A stretch of 39,882 nt of DNA from an uncultured Alphaproteobacteria bacterium (GTDB taxonomy: Bacteria > Pseudomonadota > Alphaproteobacteria > RF32 > CAG-239). Location of the stretch: the NCBI GenBank assembly GCA_947588275.1, contig CANPYJ010000013.1, positions 1-39,882 on the forward strand, in the 5' to 3' direction. The first letter of the stretch is position 1; every line of letters begins with the position of its first letter. The position numbers were made by a program, and so were the translations under genes. This document shows, in pieces, positions 1-11,441 of this stretch. The notes under the pieces were generated by a model. That model had not been told where the DNA came from. It ran no database searches and saw only the letters and a program-made list of their open reading frames with translations.

Positions 1-166
1 TCCATAAAAGACTTTTCTTTTATTTTAGCAGGATGCTAAGGTTATGTCAATGCCCTATTTTACGCCGCAGACAAAAATCTTTGTCGCCGACAATCATATA
101 GTTTTGCATAAGTGTGGGTTTTGTATGGCTTTTGCTTTCAGATGACTTATATTATAGACAAGTTGA

Positions 167-2982
<2,816 letters not shown>

Positions 2983-2990
2983 TGTGTCTC

Positions 2991-3923
2991 CTAACGAACA
3001 GAGCGGTCCAAGGGGTTGAAACGCAGGCGCAGAACACGCCAAAGCTCATATTTATCGGCATATTTGTCAGCCAAAATCAGATAAGGCTCACAAATATGAA
3101 CGGCACGCTTTGCACTGTCTGCCACCGCCCGAAAATGGCTGTCGGAATTGTAGCGCGCCATATCCATAATTTCTATTGCGCGCACGCTGCCGTTCTGATT
3201 GAGTTCGGCACGGATTTCAACAATCATGTCCTCTATGCCCATGGCTCCGGGATCCAAATTCCAACAGGCGCGCAATTGACCGGCGATGGCGTCTATCTCA
3301 GATATGGAAAGTTCGCTGAAATAAGAGCCGCCGGTACCGCCCTCAACGCCCATATTGTTGACCTTCGTCCCCTCTTTGACGGTGGCTGTGGCATCGGTTG
3401 AGCTTTCGGCCTTGTCCAGCGCATCAACAGAGGCCAACAAACTTTTGAGAGGATTGGCCAACTTCGGTTTTTGGGCGTCTTCTTTGGGCGCCGGCTTTGA
3501 AGGCTGAGGCTTGGGCTGCGGTTTGGGTTCCGGCTTGGGAGAACGAGGTTTGGAAACCGGCTTTTTGGGCTGCGGCGCAACCAGATGATCGCGCTTGGGC
3601 GGTTCGGGCTTTGCGGCCGGCGGTTCGGGCGCTTTGCTTTTTGCCGGCTCGGCCTTGTCCGGTTCGGTGCGCTCTTTCGGCTCATCCTGAGCATATTTTT
3701 CTTCCACTTTGCGTTTGATTTGGCTGGCCGCTTTGTCTTCCTTGCCTATCTCGGCTTTGGGCGGCAAATTGGTCATCTCGGAAATTTTGACATCTTTCAA
3801 ATCGACAATAATGGGAACTTGGCCGACCGTTGAACGATTCCACCAAAACATAGGCAAATCAATCAGACAGAGTATCAGAACTGCCAGATGAAGAGCTATG
3901 GATTTTTTAAGTGCCTGATTCAT
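2991..3923 (-). CDS. tolA: TolA-like energy transducer (TonB C-terminal-type protein)
   Basis: Predicted periplasm-spanning arm of the Tol system, which transmits energy from TolQ-TolR to the outer membrane during division. The 310-aa protein has one N-terminal membrane segment (residues about 9-28), then a long Pro/Lys/Glu-rich spacer (about 60-160, with repeated KPEPKPQ-type blocks), and a C-terminal globular domain with IAGQLRACWNLDPGA, the usual signature of alphaproteobacterial TolA C-terminal domains. It starts 6 bases after the tolR stop. The spacer is low complexity, so homology rests on architecture, the C-terminal motif and position directly after tolQ and tolR. No tolB or pal follows. 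Confidence 0.88.
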   Translation of the reverse strand: MNQALKKSIALHLAVLILCLIDLPMFWWNRSTVGQVPIIVDLKDVKISEMTNLPPKAEIGKEDKAASQIKRKVEEKYAQDEPKERTEPDKAEPAKSKAPEPPAAKPEPPKRDHLVAPQPKKPVSKPRSPKPEPKPQPKPQPSKPAPKEDAQKPKLANPLKSLLASVDALDKAESSTDATATVKEGTKVNNMGVEGGTGGSYFSELSISEIDAIAGQLRACWNLDPGAMGIEDMIVEIRAELNQNGSVRAIEIMDMARYNSDSHFRAVADSAKRAVHICEPYLILADKYADKYELWRVLRLRFNPLDRSVR

Positions 3924-3929
3924 CGCCGT

Positions 3930-4370
3930 TTATTTTTTCTTTTGTCCCCGCGGCCGCGGCTCCGTCTTGAGCCCGACTTTGTCAAATCCGGCCTCTTTTA
4001 ATATGGCCATCAGACCGATTACACGGCCGTATTCAGCGCCGGCATCTCCGGATATGGTGACGCTGAGTTCGGAGTTTTCGGCGCGCATGGCGTTCAGTTT
4101 TTCAACAATTTTATCGGCGGCAATCTCGGTCTCGCCGATATAATAATAGCCGTCTTTGTCAACACTGATGTTAATCGAGGTTTCATCGCCTTCCAGCGCT
4201 TTGCCGCCGACTTTGGGCAAATCAAGCGCAATGCCCGAAGTCATCAGCGGCGCCGCAACCATAAACACCACCAGCAAAACCATCATCACATCCATCAGAT
4301 TGGTGATGTTGACTTCGGCTTTGCGCTGGTAACGCAAGGACTGACGGCGGGCTTCGGTTTGCAGAAACAT
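3930..4370 (-). CDS. tolR: TolR (ExbD/TolR family)
   Basis: Inner-membrane stator partner of TolQ that uses the proton gradient to drive TolA. The 146-aa protein has a short cytoplasmic N terminus and one membrane helix that begins NITNLMDVMMVLLVVF, with the family's essential Asp at the start of the helix. A periplasmic ExbD-like domain follows, and the tail is very basic (RPRGQKKK). Its ATG lies two bases after the tolQ stop, and the end of tolQ supplies the ribosome site GGAG, so the pair is probably translationally coupled. The length is normal for the family. Confidence 0.95.
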   Translation of the reverse strand: MFLQTEARRQSLRYQRKAEVNITNLMDVMMVLLVVFMVAAPLMTSGIALDLPKVGGKALEGDETSINISVDKDGYYYIGETEIAADKIVEKLNAMRAENSELSVTISGDAGAEYGRVIGLMAILKEAGFDKVGLKTEPRPRGQKKK

Positions 4371-4372
4371 GA

Positions 4373-5110
4373 CTATTCTCCGGCCATGTCGGCTTTGATT
4401 GCCGTATCGTCAATCTCACGCGACAAAATGCTGGAAAATTCAGCCATAAAATTCTCCAGTTTCTTGGCATAACCGTCAATATCCGACGATATTTTATTGT
4501 AGGCAACCACTGCCGGAATTGCGGCAATCAGACCAAATGCCGTGGTAAACAAAGCTTCGGCAATGCCGGGAGCCATTGCGGCCAAAGAATTGCTCTGCGA
4601 CAAAGCAATCGCGTTAAAACTGTTGATAATGCCCCATACAGTGCCAAACAGCCCGACTAAAGGCGCTACCGAGCCGGTAGATGCCAAAAAGCCCATTCGC
4701 GTGTCAAGTGCATCCAAGTCTTTGTCCATTGAAACGGTCATCGCTTTTTCAATGCGCTGTTGCAGCGAAACCCCCCGCAATCCGCGGTCGGTCTTGGACT
4801 TCATGATGTTGGTGCGTTTCCATTCGCGCATGGCCGCGGCAAACATGGCAGCCATCGGATCATTGGGATGATTGCCGATGGATTCATACAAACGATCTAA
4901 CGAACCGCCTGACCAAAACTTCTCCTCAAACTTCAGTGAACGCGCTTTGACCTGACGCAAAGTTCCCAGTTTTTCAAATATAATTGCCCAAGACCAAACC
5001 GACGCGGCAATCAGCCCAATCATGACAACCTTGGTCATCAGGTCAGACGACCACACCATGTCCCACATTGACATCTGATTGGCAACTTCATTCAAAGTCT
5101 GCGTATCCAT
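4373..5110 (-). CDS. tolQ: TolQ (MotA/TolQ/ExbB proton channel family)
   Basis: Forms the proton channel of the Tol complex with TolR in the inner membrane. The 245-aa protein has three hydrophobic segments: one near residues 28-48 and two in the C-terminal half (FLASTGSVAPLVGLFGTVWGI and ALFTTAFGLIAAIPAVVAYN). The second carries the GTVWGI motif typical of TolQ/ExbB. It is followed closely by tolR. Between its start and the ybgC stop there are 165 bases without a gene, so it may have an internal promoter in addition to read-through from ruvC. Confidence 0.96.
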   Translation of the reverse strand: MDTQTLNEVANQMSMWDMVWSSDLMTKVVMIGLIAASVWSWAIIFEKLGTLRQVKARSLKFEEKFWSGGSLDRLYESIGNHPNDPMAAMFAAAMREWKRTNIMKSKTDRGLRGVSLQQRIEKAMTVSMDKDLDALDTRMGFLASTGSVAPLVGLFGTVWGIINSFNAIALSQSNSLAAMAPGIAEALFTTAFGLIAAIPAVVAYNKISSDIDGYAKKLENFMAEFSSILSREIDDTAIKADMAGE

Positions 5111-5275
5111 TGTATCGTTCCTTGCTTTCTATCTATATTACGGCACAACAGGCATATAAATACCCGATTTGCCTGAAAAATATCATACAAAGTTAAATTT
5201 TCAATTAATTTATTCGGCTTATCACAAATATTGTGCCGCTTCAACAGCCCCCAAAATGCCGGCCTTACAAAAGGC

Positions 5276-5716
5276 CTAAATCATTTTTTCAAGCAAATCC
5301 TTGGGAATGCGCACCGGACGTTTGGTAGCCAGCGATACATAAACAACCTTAACCTGAATTGCGGCCAATACCTGATCGCCGCGAAGAACCTCCTGCGTGA
5401 TTTCGGCGGCAGCGCCCGAAGCCTCGGTTACGCGGCAAGAAACAATCAGCTCGTCATCCAGCATCGCCGGCGCTTTATAGTCTATCTCGCAATGCCGCAC
5501 CACAAAACCAAACTTTTCGTTCTCTTGCAGGCCTTCCTGCTGACGTACGCCCAACGCACGCAAATGCTCGGTACGAGCTCGCTCGGCAAACTTGAGATAG
5601 TTGGCATAATAGACAATGCCGCCGGCATCGGTGTCTTCATAATACACTCTGACCGGAAACAAAAACGCACCGTCTTTCATCTCGCCGCAAGCCGCGGCTA
5701 CCTGTTTGATTATCAT
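5276..5716 (-). CDS. ybgC: YbgC acyl-CoA thioesterase (Tol-associated)
   Basis: Hotdog-fold thioesterase that hydrolyses short or acyl-CoA substrates and is genetically tied to the Tol-Pal operon. The 146-aa protein has the family signature YYEDTDAGGIVYYANYL (about residues 25-41), which contains the catalytic Asp, and the usual FAERARTE and VVRHCEIDYKAPA blocks. The ATG at 5714-5716 is preceded by AGAGGA; an alternative ATG 12 codons in would give a more typical N terminus (MKDGAFLFPVRVYYED), so the start is slightly uncertain. It begins 12 bases after ruvB. Confidence 0.95.
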   Translation of the reverse strand: MIIKQVAAACGEMKDGAFLFPVRVYYEDTDAGGIVYYANYLKFAERARTEHLRALGVRQQEGLQENEKFGFVVRHCEIDYKAPAMLDDELIVSCRVTEASGAAAEITQEVLRGDQVLAAIQVKVVYVSLATKRPVRIPKDLLEKMI

Positions 5717-5728
5717 CTTTTTCCTCTG

Positions 5729-6775
5729 CTAATTATCCAACAAATCCAACTGGGCTGAAACTTTGTCTTTTTTGAGTTTGGGAATGCCCAAATACTGACA
5801 ACCCAAGTCCGAAATTACGCGGCCGCGCGGCGTGCGCTGCAAAAAACCGAGTTTGAGCAAAAACGGTTCTATCACTTCTTCTATGGTGTCACGTTCTTCC
5901 GACAAGGCCGCCGCCAGCGTGTCGGCACCAACCGGTCCGCCGCCGTAGTTTTGGACAATACAGTTGAGATAGCGGCGGTCAAAGGCATCCAGCCCGAAAT
6001 CATCAACATCCAGCCGGCGCAACGCATTGTCGGCAATTTTGTTGTCTATCTCGGCAGCTCCGCAGACGGCGCCGAAGTCACGCACGCGGCGCAAAAGCCG
6101 GCCGGCCACACGCGGAGTGCCGCGCGAACGTTTGGCAATCTCCAGCGCCCCGATTTTGGAAAGCGGCATGCCGAGCAAATGCGCGCCGCGCAAAACAATC
6201 TTTTCCAGTTCTTCCGGCGAATAGAAATCCAGCCGCAGAGGAATCCCGAACCTTTCGCGCAACGGCGTTGACAACATCCCTGAGCGCGTGGTGGCGCCAA
6301 TCAGGGTAAACGGCTGCAAATCAATGCGCACAGAACGTGCCGACGGCCCCTCGCCGATAATCAGATCCAGTTGAAAATCCTCCATGGCCGAATACAATAC
6401 CTCTTCAATGGCCGGATTAAGACGATGAATCTCATCAATAAACAGCACGTCATTGCGTTCCAGATTGGTCAGAATGGCCGCCAAATCGCCGGATTTGGAA
6501 ATCATCGGCGCCGAAGTGGCACGAAAACCGACGCCCAGCTCTTTGGCCACAATGGAGGCCAGCGTCGTCTTGCCGAGCCCCGGCGGGCCAAACAGCAAAA
6601 CATGATCCAGCGCTTCACCGCGACTTTTGGCTGCCTCAATAAACACCTTGAGATTCTCGCATACGGTTTTCTGCCCGACAAAATCGGACAGACTCTGCGG
6701 GCGTAAATTTACCGGATTGGCAAGGTTTTCATCTTCGGATTGTTTTTGCGGACTGATTATGCGTTCATCAATCAT
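5729..6775 (-). CDS. ruvB: Holliday junction branch-migration helicase RuvB
   Basis: Hexameric AAA+ motor that, with RuvA, drives branch migration of Holliday junctions. The 348-aa protein has Walker [12 protein letters not shown], Walker B DEIH, sensor-1 region ATTRSGMLS and the arginine-finger motif PLRERFG, followed by a C-terminal winged helix ([13 protein letters not shown]). Length and motif order are normal. Six bases separate it from the ruvA stop, and the end of ruvA supplies an AAGGA ribosome site. Confidence 0.98.
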   Translation of the reverse strand: MIDERIISPQKQSEDENLANPVNLRPQSLSDFVGQKTVCENLKVFIEAAKSRGEALDHVLLFGPPGLGKTTLASIVAKELGVGFRATSAPMISKSGDLAAILTNLERNDVLFIDEIHRLNPAIEEVLYSAMEDFQLDLIIGEGPSARSVRIDLQPFTLIGATTRSGMLSTPLRERFGIPLRLDFYSPEELEKIVLRGAHLLGMPLSKIGALEIAKRSRGTPRVAGRLLRRVRDFGAVCGAAEIDNKIADNALRRLDVDDFGLDAFDRRYLNCIVQNYGGGPVGADTLAAALSEERDTIEEVIEPFLLKLGFLQRTPRGRVISDLGCQYLGIPKLKKDKVSAQLDLLDN

Positions 6776-6781
6776 TTAAGT

Positions 6782-7438
6782 TTAGTCCTTGCTTGCAAAT
6801 TCTTTCAGAGCCAGTTTTATCAGCGCGGCCATATCGGCATCAGGCGCTTGGAGTGCCGCCTTGTTGACGGCTTTATAAGCCTCCAGCCGCTGATACCCAA
6901 GGTTGACCAATGCCGAAATTGCGTCTTCCAGCTTGTTCGGATCTCCCTGTTGGGCGGCAATGACATCGGCCACGTCGGCGGCCTCTTCCTGAGGTGATAT
7001 TTCCATATTTAAATCCTTACCCATATCGGCGGTGGGAACAGTTACCACCTTGTCTTTGAGTTCGGTAACAATGCGGGCGGCCAGTTTGGGGCCGACCCCG
7101 CTGGCACGGGTAAATGAGTTTTTGTCTTGCGCTGAAACAGCCTGTGCCAGCTGCAACGGCGACAAGACCGACAAAATGGCCAGACATACTTTGGCGCCCA
7201 CGCCCTGTACCTTGGTCAGCGTATTAAACCATTCTTTTTCCCAAGCGTCATAGAAGCCAAACAGCGAAATGCTGTCTTCACGCACGACGGTTTCTATCCG
7301 CAGCGTCGTTTCTGCTCCCACGGCCAGTTTGGAAAGGGTTTTGGCCGAAGCAAAAACCAGATAGCCGACGCCTCCGACGTCTATTACGCAGTAGTCCTCG
7401 CCGACATTGTCTATTATCCCCCGCAATTTTGCTATCAT
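6782..7438 (-). CDS. ruvA: Holliday junction DNA-binding protein RuvA
   Basis: Binds Holliday junctions as a tetramer and loads RuvB. The 218-aa protein starts MIAKLRGIIDNVGEDY, the canonical RuvA N terminus (OB fold). It then shows the paired helix-hairpin-helix region (VQGVGAKVCLAILS and ASGVGPKLAARIVTELKDK) and the C-terminal RuvB-contact domain (DAISALVNLGYQRLEAYKAV). The frame is open for ten more codons upstream to a TTG at 7466-7468, but the ATG at 7436-7438 has AGGGA eight bases before it and matches the family start. It follows the HD-domain gene with a gap of about 30 bases. Confidence 0.97.
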   Translation of the reverse strand: MIAKLRGIIDNVGEDYCVIDVGGVGYLVFASAKTLSKLAVGAETTLRIETVVREDSISLFGFYDAWEKEWFNTLTKVQGVGAKVCLAILSVLSPLQLAQAVSAQDKNSFTRASGVGPKLAARIVTELKDKVVTVPTADMGKDLNMEISPQEEAADVADVIAAQQGDPNKLEDAISALVNLGYQRLEAYKAVNKAALQAPDADMAALIKLALKEFASKD

Positions 7439-7468
7439 CGATATAATCCCTAATTTCCGTTCCTGCAA

Positions 7469-8245
7469 TTATCCTACACAAAAACTTTCAGGCAGACAAG
7501 AGTTTTCCGTCCGGAATTGATTGTCCGCTTTTGCGGAAGCTTTGAGACCTTGCAGATAAGTTTCAAGATATTCCAGCCAGTCCGGCGCATAATTCTCGGT
7601 AAAAAAAGCCTTGAGAAACATAATCATAAACTCCTGCCTCTCGGCCGCCAGACGACGGCCGCCGGCTGTGAGCATCAAATCTTTAAGACGCAGCAGCTTT
7701 TCAAAAAAATGGTTGATGCAGTTGTCAGAACGACGATCAGCTTTTTTGTATTGCTCTGACGTAAGCCCGATTTCCGGCCAGACCTCTCTGTCCCAAATCG
7801 GTTTGCCGTATTTGAGGCAGCGCATAAAAGCATAGTTCAGCGTGCGAACAAGCCCGTTTGCGCCTATGGCATCAAGCATATCGGCATCAGAGACAATCCA
7901 CCCTTCCGGCGTTGACGGCCGAATGCCGGCCAAAAGCTTGGAATAGCCCATATTGGCGACCACTTCGCAGACTTTGGCAGCCGTTTTTTCATCTATGCCG
8001 CAGTCATTTAAAATTTGTCGGGTGTTGCGCAATTCGGCAGCACAATCCGCCCCAAAGAGTTTATAGTCGTCAGCATCATGCAAAAGCGCCGCCGCCTCGA
8101 CAATCAGCATATCGACCGGCTCGCCGGCGGCAAGCTCCCGCGCCGTCTGCCATACCCGTTCGACATGGTCAAAACCGTGGCCGCTGTTGTCGCCGCCAAG
8201 CAAATTTCGCACTTTTTGAGCAATTTGGACTATCTTATCAGTCAT
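7469..8245 (-). CDS. HD-domain phosphohydrolase (YedJ/YpgQ-like) inside the ruv operon
   Basis: Predicted metal-dependent phosphohydrolase of the HD superfamily. The 258-aa protein carries the metal-binding set in the usual order: H27 in GHGFDHVERVW, H56-D57 in ALLHDADD, and D122 in SDADMLDAIGA. The last matches the DAD-LDAIGA block of the YedJ/YpgQ group, some members of which hydrolyse nucleotides. The substrate here is unknown. Its start overlaps the ruvC stop by eight bases (ATGACTGA), so it is translationally coupled to ruvC and co-transcribed with ruvA-ruvB. An enzyme of this family between ruvC and ruvA is not the standard arrangement and suggests a link to DNA repair or nucleotide clean-up (inference). 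Confidence 0.87.
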   Translation of the reverse strand: MTDKIVQIAQKVRNLLGGDNSGHGFDHVERVWQTARELAAGEPVDMLIVEAAALLHDADDYKLFGADCAAELRNTRQILNDCGIDEKTAAKVCEVVANMGYSKLLAGIRPSTPEGWIVSDADMLDAIGANGLVRTLNYAFMRCLKYGKPIWDREVWPEIGLTSEQYKKADRRSDNCINHFFEKLLRLKDLMLTAGGRRLAAERQEFMIMFLKAFFTENYAPDWLEYLETYLQGLKASAKADNQFRTENSCLPESFCVG

Positions 8246-8729
8246 TTTTTATTCCGTAGGCACCGCGATATTGAAAATGGCACAAAGCGATGGCCAAGGC
8301 ATCGGAACTGTCGTTGTTTTTGGGCTTACAGCCGGGAAGCAAAACCCTGACCATGGTTTCAACCTGCGATTTTTCGGCCTTACCGACACCGACCACCGCT
8401 TTTTTGACTTTGTTGGGCTCATACTCAGTCACCGCAATATCAAACAGGGCCGGCGCCAAAATAACCACGCCGCGCGCCATGCCGAGTTTTATGGTGGAGA
8501 TTGGGTTGTCGTTTAAAAACACCTGTTCAATGGCCGCTTCGTCCGGCTTATATTGCGCCACAACCTCGGCCAAAGCTTTGTGAATGACGGCCAGACGATC
8601 GCTTATCGGCAATTTGGGAGAAGTCGGAATAAACCCATCGGCAACATAGCGTACGCGGTTGTTCTCGGCTTCTATCACTCCCCAGCCTGTTGACGACAAG
8701 CTGGGATCCAATCCCAATATTCTGACCAT
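8238..8729 (-). CDS. ruvC: Holliday junction resolvase RuvC
   Basis: Endonuclease that cuts Holliday junctions after RuvAB migration. The 163-aa protein has the RNase H-like fold signature GLDPSLSSTGWG with catalytic D8, AIEQVF with E68, and the C-terminal acidic pair D140 and D143 (NNDSSDALAIALCH). It is the first gene of the leftward operon. The ATG is preceded by AGAGG. The region just upstream (8730-8805) must hold the operon promoter, since yebC upstream has its own terminator. Confidence 0.97.
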   Translation of the reverse strand: MVRILGLDPSLSSTGWGVIEAENNRVRYVADGFIPTSPKLPISDRLAVIHKALAEVVAQYKPDEAAIEQVFLNDNPISTIKLGMARGVVILAPALFDIAVTEYEPNKVKKAVVGVGKAEKSQVETMVRVLLPGCKPKNNDSSDALAIALCHFQYRGAYGIKND

Positions 8730-8773
8730 ATTTTACCTCTTTGATTCAGTTTATCAGCTTTGTTTGCACCGCC

Positions 8774-8805
8774 AAGATATTTCATTATTTACCCACAAAT
8801 ATCTT
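8774..8805. promoter_or_regulatory. Inverted repeat in the ruvC operon leader region
   Basis: A perfect 9-bp inverted repeat, AAGATATTT (8774-8782) and AAATATCTT (8797-8805), separated by 14 bases, lies between the yebC terminator and ruvC. It could be an operator. It does not match the alphaproteobacterial LexA pattern GTTC-N7-GTTC. On the minus strand a weak promoter-like pair (TTGGCG-N16-TAAACT) lies between this repeat and the ruvC start. Function is inferred only from position. Confidence 0.3.
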
Positions 8806-8832
8806 AAAAAAATCCCTGCCGAAGCAGGGATT
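8806..8832 (-). terminator. Rho-independent terminator of yebC
   Basis: On the minus strand a 9-bp stem (AATCCCTGC / GCAGGGATT, 8824-8832 pairing with 8811-8819) with a four-base TTCG loop is followed by a run of seven U. It lies 18 bases after the yebC stop and separates yebC from the ruvC operon. Confidence 0.9.
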
Positions 8833-8850
8833 TGTGCAACCGATATCCAA

Positions 8851-9606
8851 TCAGGCGTTTTCCAACGCCGTCAATACGTTGTCGGCAAACTCGGCGTTGT
8901 GGTAGACTCTCTGCACATCGTCGTCATCTTCCAGCGCGTCAATAAAATCAAGCAGTTTCTGCGCCGTTTCGACATCGGCAACGTCGGTTTTGACCATCGG
9001 TTTCCAATCCAGACGCGAGGCTGACGGCGTGCCGAACACTTTTTCCAAAGACTCGGTTACGACGCCCAAATCATCTGGCAGGGTTTCAATCTCGTGGTGT
9101 TCGGAGTCCGAAACGACGTCATTGGCACCAGCTTCCAACGCGGTTTCAAACATTTTGTCGGCATCGGCCGCGGCTGAAGGATATTGGATATATCCGATAC
9201 GCTCAAAGTTAAACGTGACCGAGCCGCTCTCGCCCATAATGCCGCCGCGTTTGCCGAATATGGTGCGCACGTTACCGGCTGTGCGGTTTTTGTTGTCGGT
9301 CATGGCCTCGACGATGATGGCGACTTTACCGGGGCCAAACCCCTCGTAACGCGCTGACACATAGTCTGCTCCGCCGGCCGTTTGAGTGGCTTTGGCGATG
9401 GCCCTCTCAATGTTGTCTTTGGGCATGCTTTCGGCGCGTGCGGCCTGAATGGCCAAGCGCAGGCGCGGATTCTTATCCGGCTCCGGAAGGCCGCTTTTGG
9501 CTGCTATGGTAATATCTCGAGCCAATTTGGCGAAAACCTTAGCTTTTTTGGCGTCTTGAGCGCCTTTGCGATACATAATGTTCTTAAACTGGGAGTGTCC
9601 AGACAT
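8851..9606 (-). CDS. yebC: YebC/TACO1 family protein
   Basis: Conserved protein of the YebC/TACO1 family, described in various bacteria as a transcriptional regulator and more recently as a translation factor acting at ribosomes. The 251-aa protein starts MSGHSQFKNIMYRKGAQDAKKAKVF, the invariant family N terminus, and has FAKLARDITIAAKSG and the GKRGGIMGESGSV loop (family GG-x-G-xxG-SV). Length is normal. It often sits next to ruvC, as here, but a terminator at 8806-8832 gives it a separate transcript. Confidence 0.96.
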   Translation of the reverse strand: MSGHSQFKNIMYRKGAQDAKKAKVFAKLARDITIAAKSGLPEPDKNPRLRLAIQAARAESMPKDNIERAIAKATQTAGGADYVSARYEGFGPGKVAIIVEAMTDNKNRTAGNVRTIFGKRGGIMGESGSVTFNFERIGYIQYPSAAADADKMFETALEAGANDVVSDSEHHEIETLPDDLGVVTESLEKVFGTPSASRLDWKPMVKTDVADVETAQKLLDFIDALEDDDDVQRVYHNAEFADNVLTALENA

Positions 9607-9699
9607 TGTTTTATACTCCTAAAAAAACTCAAACTCGTGGCCTGTTATACATCAGACAAATTTCAAGCGCAAGTTTTTTTGTATGGCGAAAACAATTTT

Positions 9700-10479
9700 T
9701 TAGTTATTGTCCTGCAGAACCATAAAAGTTATTTTCTCGTCATCGGCGTGCAAAACGCGCAAACCGACGTCCGCCAACTCTATCAGCCCCGGTTTGTTTG
9801 GAAAGCTGAACTTCTGATAAACGCCGGCATCGGCATTGTCGCCGTCATATTCCAGATAAGTAAACCATATGCGATCTAAATTGATGCCTTCATACCGGAC
9901 ATCGTATCCCGAAAGCGGCTGCTTTTGCTCGTTCGAAGACTGCACGGCAACCATTTTCAAATCCGCCGGATAAGGGAAAAACTCACTCTCGACCAAGACC
10001 AGGTAACCGTCTTTGATTTGACCGATTCTGTTATAAATCGTTCCGTCTTCTTTAACCATAAAATAAAAATCGGCAAGCTCACAAGGCAGCAGCTGATAGG
10101 TCTCGCCGTCGACAACGACTTCGCCGACATACTGATAGACTTTGTCGGATTTGATAATCACCGGCAGGGATGCGCTGTTCAAGACGCCGTTTTTGTTGGC
10201 TTTGACAAACTGCGCGACATATTTTTTCTTCTCATATATCTGGCGAGCAAGCATGGGAAAGCCCTTGGAAACGGTAATGGCGGTATTGGGCTTGTAGTTC
10301 TTGTCCACCACCGTTTCGGAAGACATCAGACGCGGTTTGTTTTCCTCGTCATAAAACCGGACTTTGTAGCCATCCAAGGCCACAAACAATGATTTGCGCG
10401 AACTAAAGATGTCATAATTAGCGGCGCGCAGGCATCCCGACAACAACAAAACCCCGACCAACAGGCATATTTTTTTCAT
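9700..10479 (-). CDS. Unknown lipoprotein
   Basis: I do not recognise the family. The 259-aa product begins MKKICLLVGVLLLSGCLRA, a clear lipoprotein signal with lipobox LSGC (C16), so it is expected to be lipid-anchored in the cell envelope. The rest is hydrophilic and beta-rich, with no motif I can name. I chose the ATG at 10477-10479 because AAGAGG lies six bases before it; another ATG at 10483 would touch that site. It is divergent from prmA across a 98-base AT-rich spacer and has a plausible promoter of its own (10521-10550). Confidence 0.82.
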   Translation of the reverse strand: MKKICLLVGVLLLSGCLRAANYDIFSSRKSLFVALDGYKVRFYDEENKPRLMSSETVVDKNYKPNTAITVSKGFPMLARQIYEKKKYVAQFVKANKNGVLNSASLPVIIKSDKVYQYVGEVVVDGETYQLLPCELADFYFMVKEDGTIYNRIGQIKDGYLVLVESEFFPYPADLKMVAVQSSNEQKQPLSGYDVRYEGINLDRIWFTYLEYDGDNADAGVYQKFSFPNKPGLIELADVGLRVLHADDEKITFMVLQDNN

Positions 10480-10520
10480 TAGCATCCTCTTAGCGTACAG
10501 AATTAAATTTATTTTTAATT

Positions 10521-10550
10521 ATTATACTATAAACTCGGTTTAGTAAACAA
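10521..10550 (-). promoter_or_regulatory. Predicted promoter for the lipoprotein gene
   Basis: Minus-strand TTGTTT (10545-10550), an 18-base spacer, and a perfect TATAAT (10521-10526) lie 42 bases upstream of the lipoprotein start. The -35 is imperfect. The same AT-rich spacer must also hold the promoter of prmA. Confidence 0.5.
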
Positions 10551-10577
10551 TTTTATAACATCAGGGATAACTCTAAA

Positions 10578-11438
10578 ATGGCAAGCAGCTGCTGGCAGGT
10601 TATTTTTAGGCCGGACTCACCCGTCAACCAAGAATTTGAGCAATTTTTGGAAGATTTTTTTGAAGTTGTCACGCAAGATTTTAGCGATGACGGACACGAT
10701 CTTTATACCGGTTATGCCTCTGCCTTTGAAGCCGCCCGCCTGCATGCGGCCGCCGCCGAGGCCAAAGTCAAATTGCCGCCGTTTGCGGCAGAGAAGCTTG
10801 AAAGCGCCAACTGGCTTAAGGATTACGTTATTCGTTTTGAACCGTTTGAAGAATCGGATTTTTTGATTTACGGCATTCACGAAACCGCGGCTCCCAAAAC
10901 TGACAAAATTCCTCTGCAAATATATGCGGCCACGGCTTTCGGTTCCAATCACCAAACCACGCGGATGTGTCTGCGCGCGCTTTGCAGACTTTGCCACGAG
11001 GGAATAAAACCGGTCAAAATCTGGGACGTCGGTTGCGGATCGGGAATCCTTTCTCTGGCCGCGCTCAGCCTGTGGCCGGCGGCGCGGGTTACGGCTTCCG
11101 ACATCGACGATGAGGCGGTTATCGTGACCAACGGCAATGCCGCAGCCAATCGTCTGGCAGAGCGCATAGAAACCGTTCAAAGCGATGGCGCCACCGCGCC
11201 CCTCATTGCAAACAACGCTCCTTATGACTTGATATTGGCCAATATTCTGGCACGGCCGTTGATTGCCATGGCCGCAGATTTGAACAAACTTCTTGCACCG
11301 AACGGATATGTCGTTTTGTCGGGCTTCGTCGACAACCAGCAAGAATGGATTAGCTCTGAATTTCAACAACACGGATTGACGCCCATACAAACTTTCGAAC
11401 TCGACAACTGGCGCGCTATCCTTCTTAAAAAGGCTTGA
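10578..11438 (+). CDS. prmA: Ribosomal protein L11 methyltransferase PrmA
   Basis: SAM-dependent methyltransferase that methylates ribosomal protein L11. The 286-aa protein has an N-terminal substrate-recognition domain and a Rossmann methyltransferase domain with motif I WDVGCGSGILSLAA (about residues 149-162), the acidic ribose-binding turn SDIDDEAV, and LILANILARPLI, which matches the PrmA motif IV region. AGGGA lies ten bases before the ATG. The gene is followed three bases later by the aminopeptidase gene (TGA TAA ATG), so the two form an operon. Confidence 0.94.
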   Translation: MASSCWQVIFRPDSPVNQEFEQFLEDFFEVVTQDFSDDGHDLYTGYASAFEAARLHAAAAEAKVKLPPFAAEKLESANWLKDYVIRFEPFEESDFLIYGIHETAAPKTDKIPLQIYAATAFGSNHQTTRMCLRALCRLCHEGIKPVKIWDVGCGSGILSLAALSLWPAARVTASDIDDEAVIVTNGNAAANRLAERIETVQSDGATAPLIANNAPYDLILANILARPLIAMAADLNKLLAPNGYVVLSGFVDNQQEWISSEFQQHGLTPIQTFELDNWRAILLKKA

Positions 11439-11441
11439 TAA

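Noticed and set aside
5259..5276. Hairpin GGCCTT / AAGGCC at the end of ybgC
   Set aside because: Six-base stem without a U-run; it may be chance, and tolQ follows in the same direction.
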